A stretch of 64,000 nt of DNA from Schizochytrium sp. TIO01 (Eukaryota > Sar > Bigyra > Thraustochytrida > Thraustochytriidae). Made by a program: the position numbers and the translations under genes. The DNA is taken from contig SMSO01000005.1 of the NCBI GenBank assembly GCA_004764695.1, positions 1,197,501-1,261,500 of the forward strand. The letters run 5' to 3'. Positions 56,401-64,000 of the stretch are shown one piece after another. The notes beneath the pieces are model-generated. The model saw only the letters and a program-made list of their open reading frames with translations, did no database searches and was not told the DNA's origin. The first letter of the stretch is position 1, and each line of letters starts with the position of its first letter.

Positions 56401-56831
56401 TTTGTGTTGTACAGCTCGCGAAGAGTGTACGAGATGATACCCTCGTTGATGCCATCGGCAGCGACAAGATCATCCTCCAGGAGCTTGAGAGCGGATCTGT
56501 GGAGGGGCCACAGAGGAACTTTTTGGGTGCGGCCATCAGTCTCAGGTCCGCTCATAACACCTGATGCAGGAATCTTCATGTTCTTGCCGTTCATGGTCAC
56601 CACGCTGGTGGACTCAGAGTCACCTCCCACAACACGAGCAGGCTGCCAAAGGAGGTCCGGGTGAGGGACCCAAACCCATTCACCCTTGTTGGCCTCAATT
56701 TCATCCTTGGTGAGTAGAGCGTCGGGCTTCTCCCAGGTGATCTCATTACTTGCCTCGCGGTAGTAGTACTCGTCACCCTCGAGGGTCACCTTGACCTCCC
56801 ATCCATCGTTGTTGCTCTTGCCACGACCCAT
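53427..56831 (-). CDS. Unconventional myosin: WW domain – motor – MyTH4 tail
   Basis: 1,134 residues, single exon, from ATG 56831 in good context (CACCATGG). A WW domain at 11–36 (W11, Y22–Y24, W33, P36) precedes an SH3-like myosin N-terminal fold (GEWVWVPHPDLLWQPARVVG). Motor: P-loop GESGAGKT at 216–223, switch I NNNSSRFGKW, switch II DIFGFEIFENNSFEQLCIN followed by YCNEKLQQFF, and the converter region RKQGYPFRLNFRQFRCRY. The neck has one degenerate IQ (CQSVIRGGIAREFYGRL). A helical stretch (~855–960) leads to a MyTH4-like domain (~965–1085: FGNILIFAGDKK, DNEVLRDEIYAQIIKQLTNN, RVWGLYAICLKSFTPSEDF). The tail ends with ~40 disordered residues and has no FERM domain. It is an actin motor; MyTH4 usually binds microtubules or cargo and WW binds proline-rich partners. 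Class not assigned. Strong codon bias explains the long antisense open frames here. Confidence 0.93.
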   Translation of the reverse strand: MGRGKSNNDGWEVKVTLEGDEYYYREASNEITWEKPDALLTKDEIEANKGEWVWVPHPDLLWQPARVVGGDSESTSVVTMNGKNMKIPASGVMSGPETDGRTQKVPLWPLHRSALKLLEDDLVAADGINEGIISYTLRELYNTKDQIYTWVGAAHSVLVAVNPYKDIKGLYAPNVIRDYQRPPPNKKLPPHVFAIAANSYNSLMRDGQNQSVLISGESGAGKTVATKHCLKWLADVAGSETHVEAKILSANPVLEAFGNAKTIRNNNSSRFGKWIEVYFDSVSGSICGASIQNYLLERSRVVYQQRGERNFHIFYQMTNDSGISSKYQLTDASRYEYLNKSGVIKTPDVNDSGDFQEVLSALDELEFGDDEQDWIFRTTTAVLTLGNVQFSLQMQAGGVSGSTVKDTTPVKRAADLLGVSASDLERVLTARSISVRGETNVIPLDPVTARDSCDSLAKGIYSRLFDHLVRRINESLEGRVGKFIGILDIFGFEIFENNSFEQLCINYCNEKLQQFFNRTTFKEEESLYTSEGISFKHIEFIDNQVVLDLIESKPVGILLMLDEESLVPEGSNEKLMNKMESQHKKNDKFHVDPHRRLNNDLSFEVIHYAGVVNYDAALMMQKNVDTLYADMYSCCQGSSDDRTAALFPDLGRQQIKSVSFKFRKQLNELMDLLYETESRYIRCVKPNNKQVSDRFETPLVVEQLRYSGVFEAVAIRKQGYPFRLNFRQFRCRYSCINQGHHYSSRDDKAICEEIISSSAHPFEDVQFGRTLVLYKAPVHKLLGLLRNLALEHIVPICQSVIRGGIAREFYGRLKEASHNIDDALALRNDIDALDDAIKAVEPTIGPLARVFSFKPVNLPKALAHREKLQKWKDLENIFDRLTKVEKPSESQFKELSDAVARAAKLLDIPRTDRQIKLFDLARQQVVYMSIKLQEKHLDDHLSDYELARYHGLREPMDFASKKMFGKAKAAENMLVWQKGGIASSLMPFQDKLLIKQAKQIFGNILIFAGDKKSNQPDMAGSMVVQTGIDNEVLRDEIYAQIIKQLTNNPNPESAQRVWGLYAICLKSFTPSEDFELFTLALTRKSENQQQFVSAFHNTKYGSETHSAPSDMTSAISSFYNKKDRSRYSVMPDRA

Positions 56832-59800
56832 GGTGTAAAGATTTAAGTTGTATGCCAAGTGACCTTGCGATCGATCAACCAAATGCGGTTCTCCTCAAGT
56901 TAAGGTCAATATCGCCGCTGTCGAGAGAGATATCCTCCTCGTTGCTTTAGACCTTCGTCACCTACTATATATAACAAAGAGGGAAAGTAAGTCTCCGCGC
57001 GTGCCGCAAAGAAAAGAAGAAAGATGAATGAACAGCTTTCGACGCACGTGGTCAACCTCGGAGCCGCGAGGATCACGGGTTGGCGTCTCGCGAAGGTTGA
57101 CGCGGGGCCTTTAGGTTATCGGCGGAGTGCCGAAGAGTGAGTGGTCGCGCGACCTGACTGCGGCCGGGCGGAGGGAGCACAGATGAGGTGGAGCGATTGG
57201 GGTTTGTTGATGGCCAATTTATCGACTGATTGAACTCCCCAGGCGCCATGTCCAGCTCCATCTTAATCCTGTATGAAATCTAAAATCGCATCAATGTTTA
57301 ATTCTATTATTCACCTCTGTAGGATTAAAAAAATATACATATATACCTCTCCTACAAACTTTTTCCTTTTACATTAAAAACCTCTCCAACGAGCTTGGCC
57401 CACACAGAGTATCGGGCGCGGTAACGCTGAGGGTCAATGGCATAAACGCACTAATTTCTGAATCGATGGTGATAATGGAGCCTGTGTCCAGCAGTACCTA
57501 GGTAGTGCTTTGCTCCTTCGCAGCGAGCGCTGGCAGAATTCTTAATAAACAAGTAAACTAAAAGAATAAATTGATTTTTTTGTCTTGCTTCCAGGAGTGC
57601 GATAGAAGAAATTGACTCACGAGAGGCAGTGAGAGAGGGCATTAATATGGGCTGTGGGGCGTGGGAGACGGGGATGTGGGAGACGGGCAAACAGCTGCGG
57701 GAAGAGGAATAGAGACAGACGGGCGATACTTAGCACCTACTGTTTATAGTAGAGCGCGAAAAAGGACAGGAAAATGGTTTAGAAAAGAAGAGAAAATTGA
57801 TTGATTTTTGCATAGTTTTCGAAGACGGCGAAGAGGGAGGGACTTGGAGGGAGCGCAATCATGAGCCCAGTGCAGCCATCGCCGTGGCCGCTCTTCGAAA
57901 AAGGAGCCGGCAAATGCCAGCGGCGTAGCAAAAAAGCCCATGAGGAATGTACTTTCTTTCCTTCGACTTGAACCCACTATCTCACGGGCTAGTGGATTGT
58001 GCGCTTCCTGCACTGCATCACTTGAAGTTGTTTAATCTCTGTCCTAGGTTTGACTTTTGTTGGTTTGTTTCTTTTATCCTTTATCAAAGGTGTAAAATAG
58101 ATTGATTTTTTACTGCTCCTTTCAAGTAAAATGCTTAGGAGAGGGTTAGTAGGTGTATATATAGGTACTACCTGGTCAGCACTTTTAGAGTTTGAGAAAA
58201 CACTTTTACGATGCGGATAAAGGAATGATGACTTTTTGTGTAGTTTCGCATTGGCCTTCTTTCACCTTGAGATGGCGCAGTGTTGAGGCTCGCCAAGCTC
58301 GTGGTGCGCGCTCGACCACACTTCCAAGTCCCACGTGCTTGAACACCTACTACGCACGCAGAAGGCGGCCGCGGCACGAGAGCTCAGGTCTTCAAACATC
58401 GGGAATCACGAATGAATGTACCCTCTTAGCAGCCCCTGTCTCGTCGCGGCACGCGCGGCGTATGGACGTTCGTCGTAAGTCCCCTCTGGGAAGGCTGTTG
58501 TGCAATCGATTTCTCATTGGATTTTGCTTCGTTTTCGCATTTTGGCGAAAGCTCAAATGACGACGAATGCGCTCGAAGATGATTGATCGCCTCAGGTTAT
58601 CCGCCTAGTTTGGGGGAGAGCAGCGTTATGGCGATGGCAGCTATCCTCCTCATGAGCCACGACAGGCAGGGTCGATCGTTGCCACACAAAGAAACACTCG
58701 CCTTCTACCATCTTGGCTTTCGAGCGAGCAAGCAAGGTATCAGCCGCAGGAAGCAACTTGGGCGTGCGCAAGCCCAGGAGCGCGAGCCCTGTCGGCAGGC
58801 AGGAAGCAGCCATCACTCAGATCGAAACTAAGCACCACTTGATCTCTTGAATCAATTTCGAAAGGGCCATCTTGTATTCTGGCGAGGCCCCACTGCACAA
58901 CTTGAAGCTCCTGCTGACCATATCTTTCCATGAAAAGGAGAAAAGAAAGGAAAAGAGAAGAAGGGAAATAAAAACCTTACGTAGATAGAATCAGACGAAA
59001 CGCTGATTGTTGGAAATAGGACGGCAGCGTGATGGAGAGAGGAAGTTGAGCAGAAGTGCTTATCGACCGAGGGCCTTCTTGGGTTTACTCTGAGCCAGCA
59101 ACATCATCGTGCTGTGGTCCTCCACCCCCCTTCCTCTTTGCATAACTCAGGCTTGGATTTGTACATTGGCAAATGTCGAGCCGGCGAGACAGTCAGAAAG
59201 CTAGCGTGCGCCGCGCGTGCACGTGCACACCTCCCTCTCTCGAAGAATAGTGGGCTCAATAGGAGTCTTTTTAGTAGCTCTGTAATTAGGCACTTCTAGT
59301 ATCAAATCAATTTGATCTGGAGAACCTTCATGGTCTCAAAGGCCCGCCCCGCCCATCCTCGTAGTTAACGTGAGCTAAATGGCATGCATAAAAAATAATA
59401 TTAAGTTTTGTTCGATGGTAAGCATCTCATTTTTATTTAGTTTCCCCAATCTTTGAATAGATCATCGTGATGATATCAACTATGACTAATACTCCTACTA
59501 TAACACGTGAACCGCCACCGGAACGTTTTAGTGTCTATACTTGTGATCTTAGCAACGTTTGGCTGGCCGATCACTCGCCAGGGACGAAACTTAACTACTT
59601 TCCAATGCTTGCAGCGTCAGTGAGTAACTCAGAAGGCTTCAGCTTTGATACACCAGCTTGAGATTCAGAACCCGCGGTTTGCAGCAAGCAACAGAGATGG
59701 CATACCTATATGAGTCTTTAGCCCTTCATTTCAAACTTTCGTCGTTTATAATAAAAGATTCTCTGAAAGGGCGTACGCACAGTTTGGTTAGCGCGGTACG

Positions 59801-62800
59801 CTACTTCCCTAGGCTCATCTCAATCTAGGTAGTATGTAAACAGTTCATATTATTTTCACGCACACACACGAGAGAAATAGCAATACGAGGCACTTATTTC
59901 TTATTCCCAGCAATTATTGAAAGAAAAGGATCCACGTGCTAACGTAGGAGCAAACGATCTCGATTATTAAAGTCAAGCAGTCGGCGCATCAATGCGAGAG
60001 CCTAAGTTTATTTTAAAATTTGTTCTGGCTTGAGGTTTTGCAATTAAAGTTCTATCCAAGTAAAAAGGAATTGTAGACTGGTGAGAGTGATTTGAAGAGA
60101 GGAATGTGTAGATCTTCATCGTCGCACCAGACTCATGTAAGAAGCTTCTTTGGCCAGATTCGCCACCTTGATTATCATCATCACCACCAAACGCGTCGAG
60201 CCAGCTATCTGGATTTAGGATCGATCTAAGCTACGCGATTACGTGTGATTAAAGCGATTGAGTGAATTCATACACGGCCAAATTTCAAGCTGGCAATTAT
60301 AAGTAAATTTGAGACCAACGCTAGCCATGGCTCAAAAAATTGAGCGTGGTGGCATAACATAGCAGCAATATTATTTACTTGGCCGGAAAAGCTGTGAATT
60401 GATTTACACCTTTGCCTTGTTACCAGCGCCTATAACGCGACGGTTGTAAAGATAAATCCCTCAATCCGCGTGTAGGGCCTAACAGAGAAGCGTGAGCTTG
60501 TCAATTCGAAGTGGTGTAGACCAAGAAATTGGTATGATGTGGCTTCTAGTCTGAAAGGTATTAGCTTGTGCGAATCTTGTGATTATGGGATCGCGATCAG
60601 CAAGGTGGACCATCATTCATTGATCCGGTAGCCTGTATTGGAACTCCACTAGTAAAAACTGTATGGATAGCTGGCATTAAATTGACCGACTTGGAGTGGA
60701 ATAACTTCAGAACGAGATTATTAGAGGTGCTGAGAACTTCTGTTGGTGCAGTGAAATCATGCGCATGGCTGATAATTGGGCAAGATCTCTCCGAAGTCTG
60801 TATCTACTTCTTATTTCCAGGCTTGCAAATTACAGGTGTCTGAGTGCAGAATTAAGATCAAGCCAACACTCTCGCGTTTTACTCCCTCCGAATATTTCAC
60901 ATATATGAGTTCTTGAAGAAAGTTTCAAAAGTAACTATTTATCGTGTTGGCCTGCTCGCAATGAGGTATACAAATCAGCTTATACATTGAAACGTTTGAA
61001 AAAAGAGAAAAGCTGGCAACATATTCTAGTTGGTATTCTATGAAGCATTGTTGAGCATATCATGGGCGAGAAGCTGCTGTCAAGAGTGGTTCGTGGCTTT
61101 TCATTCACCCCAGCATAATTCATTACCTGCGTGTTCTCGACGTTGTTTGCCAATTTTTTTATTTTGCTTCTAGCTTTACAAAAAATAAACCTTCGATACG
61201 GAATTTTAAACCTTGTATGTTACAAACCTTATTCTCTTCACATCGGGCCAAAGCTCTTTATGAATAACAAGGATTACACTAAAGTCATAATTAATTGCCT
61301 ATGCCTTTTAAAGTTATATGCAGATCATTGAGCTCATCACAAGAATTGCGCACGCGTTTTCAACTTCGGGAGAAGCTTATTGCATCCACAATCTACAACC
61401 ACTTTGCTTCCGTGTGAAACCTGTTTGTAGCTCTTTCCGAATGAATATATGTCAATCTGTTCGAATTCATTTGTGTTGTTGTTTGGGATTCAACAGTGCC
61501 AACAGCGACTTGGATTGAGTGTGGCAGGGTGTGTGTACGTGCGTGCGACCATTACGAGCGAGTGACATGAGCGCGCGTACAGCTGATATTAAATTGTCGC
61601 GCGCAGCATCATAGAAAAGGGTTGTAGGGAAGCTATGTCTCTGCCCAAACTCGCGCAGCTCGCTCGTAGAACATCACGTTATTCGTGTCGAGCTGCAACA
61701 TTTTGGTGAACAAGAAACGTTCGCAGGAGTTTTAGAGATGCCGTGAATCATTAACTCTAATGTCTAAAAGTCTAAATGATGGCGATGGCATAAAATTTAC
61801 TACCTTGTTAGCTACTACGTACCTTCGTACCTACCTGAGTATTTGCTGTTCAGACAACAACCATGGTGCTTCTCACTTTGTCACCAAATTAGAGTGCAAG
61901 TTGAGTTTGTGTAGAGTTTAATAGCAAAAGTCAGAGCAGGACGAGCCAGTCTGCTTTGGTATTGGGTACACAATTGAACACTTGCAGAACTTATATCACT
62001 TCTGACAATGCTATAAATGTAATTCTTTTAGCTAGAAATCGAACGCGAAAGTGCAAAGGTTTGTTTGTATACAGAACGAGAAGCCGGAAAATTGACACCA
62101 CGATGCAAAATCATTACAGCACAAGAGCAAAATCTGGTGAACACACGGCGCCCTCATCAGTGTGCTAAGAGGTAAAATGGATTCCCACAGCGTGAATCTG
62201 CGTACACAAGCTCAGCTCTCTCATATTAAAGAAGCCCCACACCTCATAAAAATTAATCCAGTGGATAGAGAGAATAAAAGGAAAAACTTAATTTGCAGCT
62301 GTGGGAATGGCCTCACAACTTGGCGCACGGCGATTCACCAACCCCTGTTTTTAAAAGCTACAATTCGTCCGCCCGCGGAGGGATTATCATCGCTGTTCCC
62401 TGGCATGCAAGGTTTAAAGCCAAGGGCCAATGTGTTTGTTTCTCAGGTTAGTCTTTTGTAAATGTTGACGTTGCTATTTTCATAAAAATAAAAGCTATTC
62501 TCCATTTATTTTTTTTACTTTTGTAAAAAACCTTCATGATGATTTGCTGTTGTGCATTCAATTAAAGTGTCCTTTTCAGGTAAAAAACAAAATAGTAAAG
62601 CACAATCTTGAGAAAATTAGACGGGCTTTTAAAGACAACTGCGAATTGCTTTATTCTTGTTGTTTGTAAAATGATCTCAACGTCTTTGAATTGGAAAAAG
62701 GTTGCGTAGGTTTGGGTGTCCAGCAAAAGTAGGTGAACCAGAACAACACCCATAGTACCTAACTGGATAATCGTCACTAAGATGTAATTTCTTTAGAAGC

Positions 62801-63146
62801 TTTGCAAGAATTAAGGAGAATGGGAAGATAGCCCATTGAAATGAGAATAGACCTATTATTTTCTTGGACATTTATCTATGCTACGTCTTTTACCACCTAA
62901 TTGTGAGTATTCTGCTCGTGCTCTAGCTAGACAACTATAGATCTACATTCTTAAATTTTTTAAAACCTCAATCTATAAAAGTTGGCCACAGTCGAGGCAT
63001 AGTCGGTGCAGATCTCACTATGGTAGAATTAAAAGAAAGCGATCAGCGCAGCAAGCAAACTTTGCGACTAAAATAGCATTTCGGCTTAGATAAAAAATGA
63101 TTGCTGTCCCCTGCCTAATTGGGAATCAACATTGTGTGCCTACATT
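56832..63146. other. 6.3-kb gene-poor region
   Basis: No convincing gene. The first 200 bases should hold the myosin promoter and leader. A tRNA-like fragment lies at 57961–58028. Some segments (58250–58830, 59960–60230, 62177–62446) have coding-like composition and open frames of 60–120 codons, but none resembles a protein family. The minus-strand frame 60229–59965 reads about 88 codons without an early ATG and ends in a stop; it could be a relic or a terminal exon. AGGTA/TACCT clusters occur at about 57497, 58160 and 61820. Confidence 0.45.
57961..58028 (-). repeat. tRNA-related fragment with A and B boxes (possible SINE head or tRNA relic)
   Basis: On the minus strand an A-box-like segment (TGATGCAGTGCAGGAAGCGC, 58020–58001) is followed 26 bases later by GGTTCAAGTC (57974–57965), matching a B box at the spacing found in tRNAs. 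The 3' half of the T stem and the acceptor do not pair, and the anticodon stem is absent; instead AATCCACTA/TAGTGGGTT forms a hairpin. This is not a working tRNA as seen here. Confidence 0.35.
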
Positions 63147-64000
63147 TTATGATTCTGGGAAACCCATAGGGGGTAAAACTTTATGAGTGGGGCTATCTTT
63201 CATGGAATCACTTATGCGGCTGCTTGCTCGCCTTGACCTACGGCGTACGAGAGAAGACGCCGGTGTCAGTATCGAGAGATCTTGACCTTGCTGGGAGACA
63301 TCATGTAGATCTTGTTGTGAACCACTTTGAATGTCCAAGAGCAATTGCTTGCCACTCGCAGCACCTTGCATGCTTTTGGTTGAGGCTAACAAGGCATCAT
63401 CCGTCTCACGTCGACTAGCAGAAGCTGAAGCTTCAATTTCTGCGGCACTGGTCTTACCACGCGAAGCATACGACCCTACAGACTCAGCGTCTCTTTCACG
63501 AATTGCAGAAAAGGACGATGCATCTTTGCGACTCCCGCTTGTATAGCGCTTCGATGCAAACGAAGACTCGCCCTGTAATTCTTGCGCAATACTCCTGGAG
63601 TCATCTGCATTATACGTGAAAGAAGCATCTGCATCTCTTTTAGACGTAAAGGAGGATTGTGTATATGATGAAGCCGAGTCATCAAAGAAGGATTGTTGAG
63701 AAGATTGACGTCCGAGACTACCAACACTCGAAAGACTCTTCATACTACTGTAGAGACCGTTGGGATTCCGCAACCGACGCTTCTTGCGTTTTTTTCTCTT
63801 CTTTTTCTTATCCTTTTCACTATCTTTTGTTGTTGAATGAGTCGAGAATGGATGTGTACAAACCTTACAAATACGCTCATTAAACATCAAAGGTTCGAAT
63901 TCGTCACACATATCACATGCACCACATGCTCCTCGACCCTGTAAATTGTCCTTGTTAGCCGCTTCTGTATTTTCTAAAGCCTTTCCGACAGCTTCCTCGT
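63147..64000 (-). CDS. Cys/His-motif protein with basic and Ser-rich tail, C-terminal part (cut by window edge)
   Basis: The frame runs from the right edge without a stop to TAG/TAA at 63147, about 284 codons visible; the Met at 63911 is internal because coding continues upstream of it. Near the edge the pattern C-x2-C-x2-C-x12-C-x2-C-x-H-x4-H (CGACDMC ... RICKVCTHPFSTHS) looks like a small zinc-binding module. It is followed by a highly basic stretch (KDKKKKRKKRKKRRLR), which could be a nuclear or nucleolar signal. The rest is Ser/Asp/Arg-rich with loosely repeated SF(A/T)SKR-type units and no globular fold. Family not recognised. The N-terminal part lies outside the window. Confidence 0.6.
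   Translation of the reverse strand, partial: EEAVGKALENTEAANKDNLQGRGACGACDMCDEFEPLMFNERICKVCTHPFSTHSTTKDSEKDKKKKRKKRKKRRLRNPNGLYSSMKSLSSVGSLGRQSSQQSFFDDSASSYTQSSFTSKRDADASFTYNADDSRSIAQELQGESSFASKRYTSGSRKDASSFSAIRERDAESVGSYASRGKTSAAEIEASASASRRETDDALLASTKSMQGAASGKQLLLDIQSGSQQDLHDVSQQGQDLSILTPASSLVRRRSRRASSRISDSMKDSPTHKVLPPMGFPES

Noticed and set aside
58192-58831. Two plus-strand open frames of 122 and 82 codons as genes
   Set aside because: Composition is Arg/Ser/Cys-mixed without domain pattern, and both strands are similarly open in this GC-rich patch.
1-64000. CRISPR arrays, rRNA genes, bacterial operons or a viral/prophage block
   Set aside because: No regularly spaced repeats with spacers, no rRNA core sequence, and the genes are eukaryotic with introns.

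Overview
This is a stretch of nuclear DNA from a flagellated protist. The genes are large, encode eukaryotic families (axonemal dynein heavy chain, class III PI3-kinase, myosin, Golgi nucleotide-sugar transporter, mitochondrial Hsp70 escort protein), have few introns, and are separated by AT-richer spacers full of microsatellites. Domain combinations such as WW–myosin–MyTH4 and PLAT–PP2C, together with few introns and an axoneme, fit a stramenopile such as a labyrinthulomycete/thraustochytrid. That placement is inference and was not tested.

Layout. 1–322 (-): first exon of a secreted Cys-containing protein, cut by the left edge. 2846–4648 (+): mitochondrial PLAT–PP2C phosphatase. 5186–9708 (-): about 1,506-residue IQ/C2-like protein, open only if two single-base frame jumps are accepted. 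10332–11543 (-): Ser-rich disordered protein with a small in-frame ORF upstream (11646–11816). 13498–14769 (-): acidic protein with a possible calpain-C2-like tail. 15840–30234 (-): complete inner-arm dynein heavy chain of the DNAH10/1-alpha type, with one 129-nt intron and one apparent frame jump. 31449–32057 (+): Zim17/HEP-type DNL zinc finger protein. 32058–40156: 8 kb with no recognisable gene. 40157–41233 (+): SLC35A-type transporter. 42056–42956 (-): SASA/CE6 esterase with a GC–AG intron. 44671–45387 (+): destruction-box protein. 46203–48665 (-): AI-2E/PerM-family membrane protein. 49896–52587 (+): VPS34 PI3-kinase with a frame jump at CTT-TGA. 53427–56831 (-): WW–myosin–MyTH4. 56832–63146: gene-poor, with a tRNA-like A/B-box fragment. 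63147–64000 (-): Cys/His-motif protein cut by the right edge.

The genes do not form one pathway. Themes are flagellar motility (dynein, possibly the IQ protein), endomembrane traffic and glycosylation (VPS34, SLC35, esterase, myosin), mitochondrial biology (PP2C, Zim17) and cell cycle (D-box protein). The most notable cross-cutting signal is four apparent frame jumps in three otherwise intact genes, all needing exactly one base to be skipped. This is either a systematic single-base insertion artefact or +1 frameshifting; the VPS34 site lies on CTT-TGA, the same shift codons as bacterial RF2.
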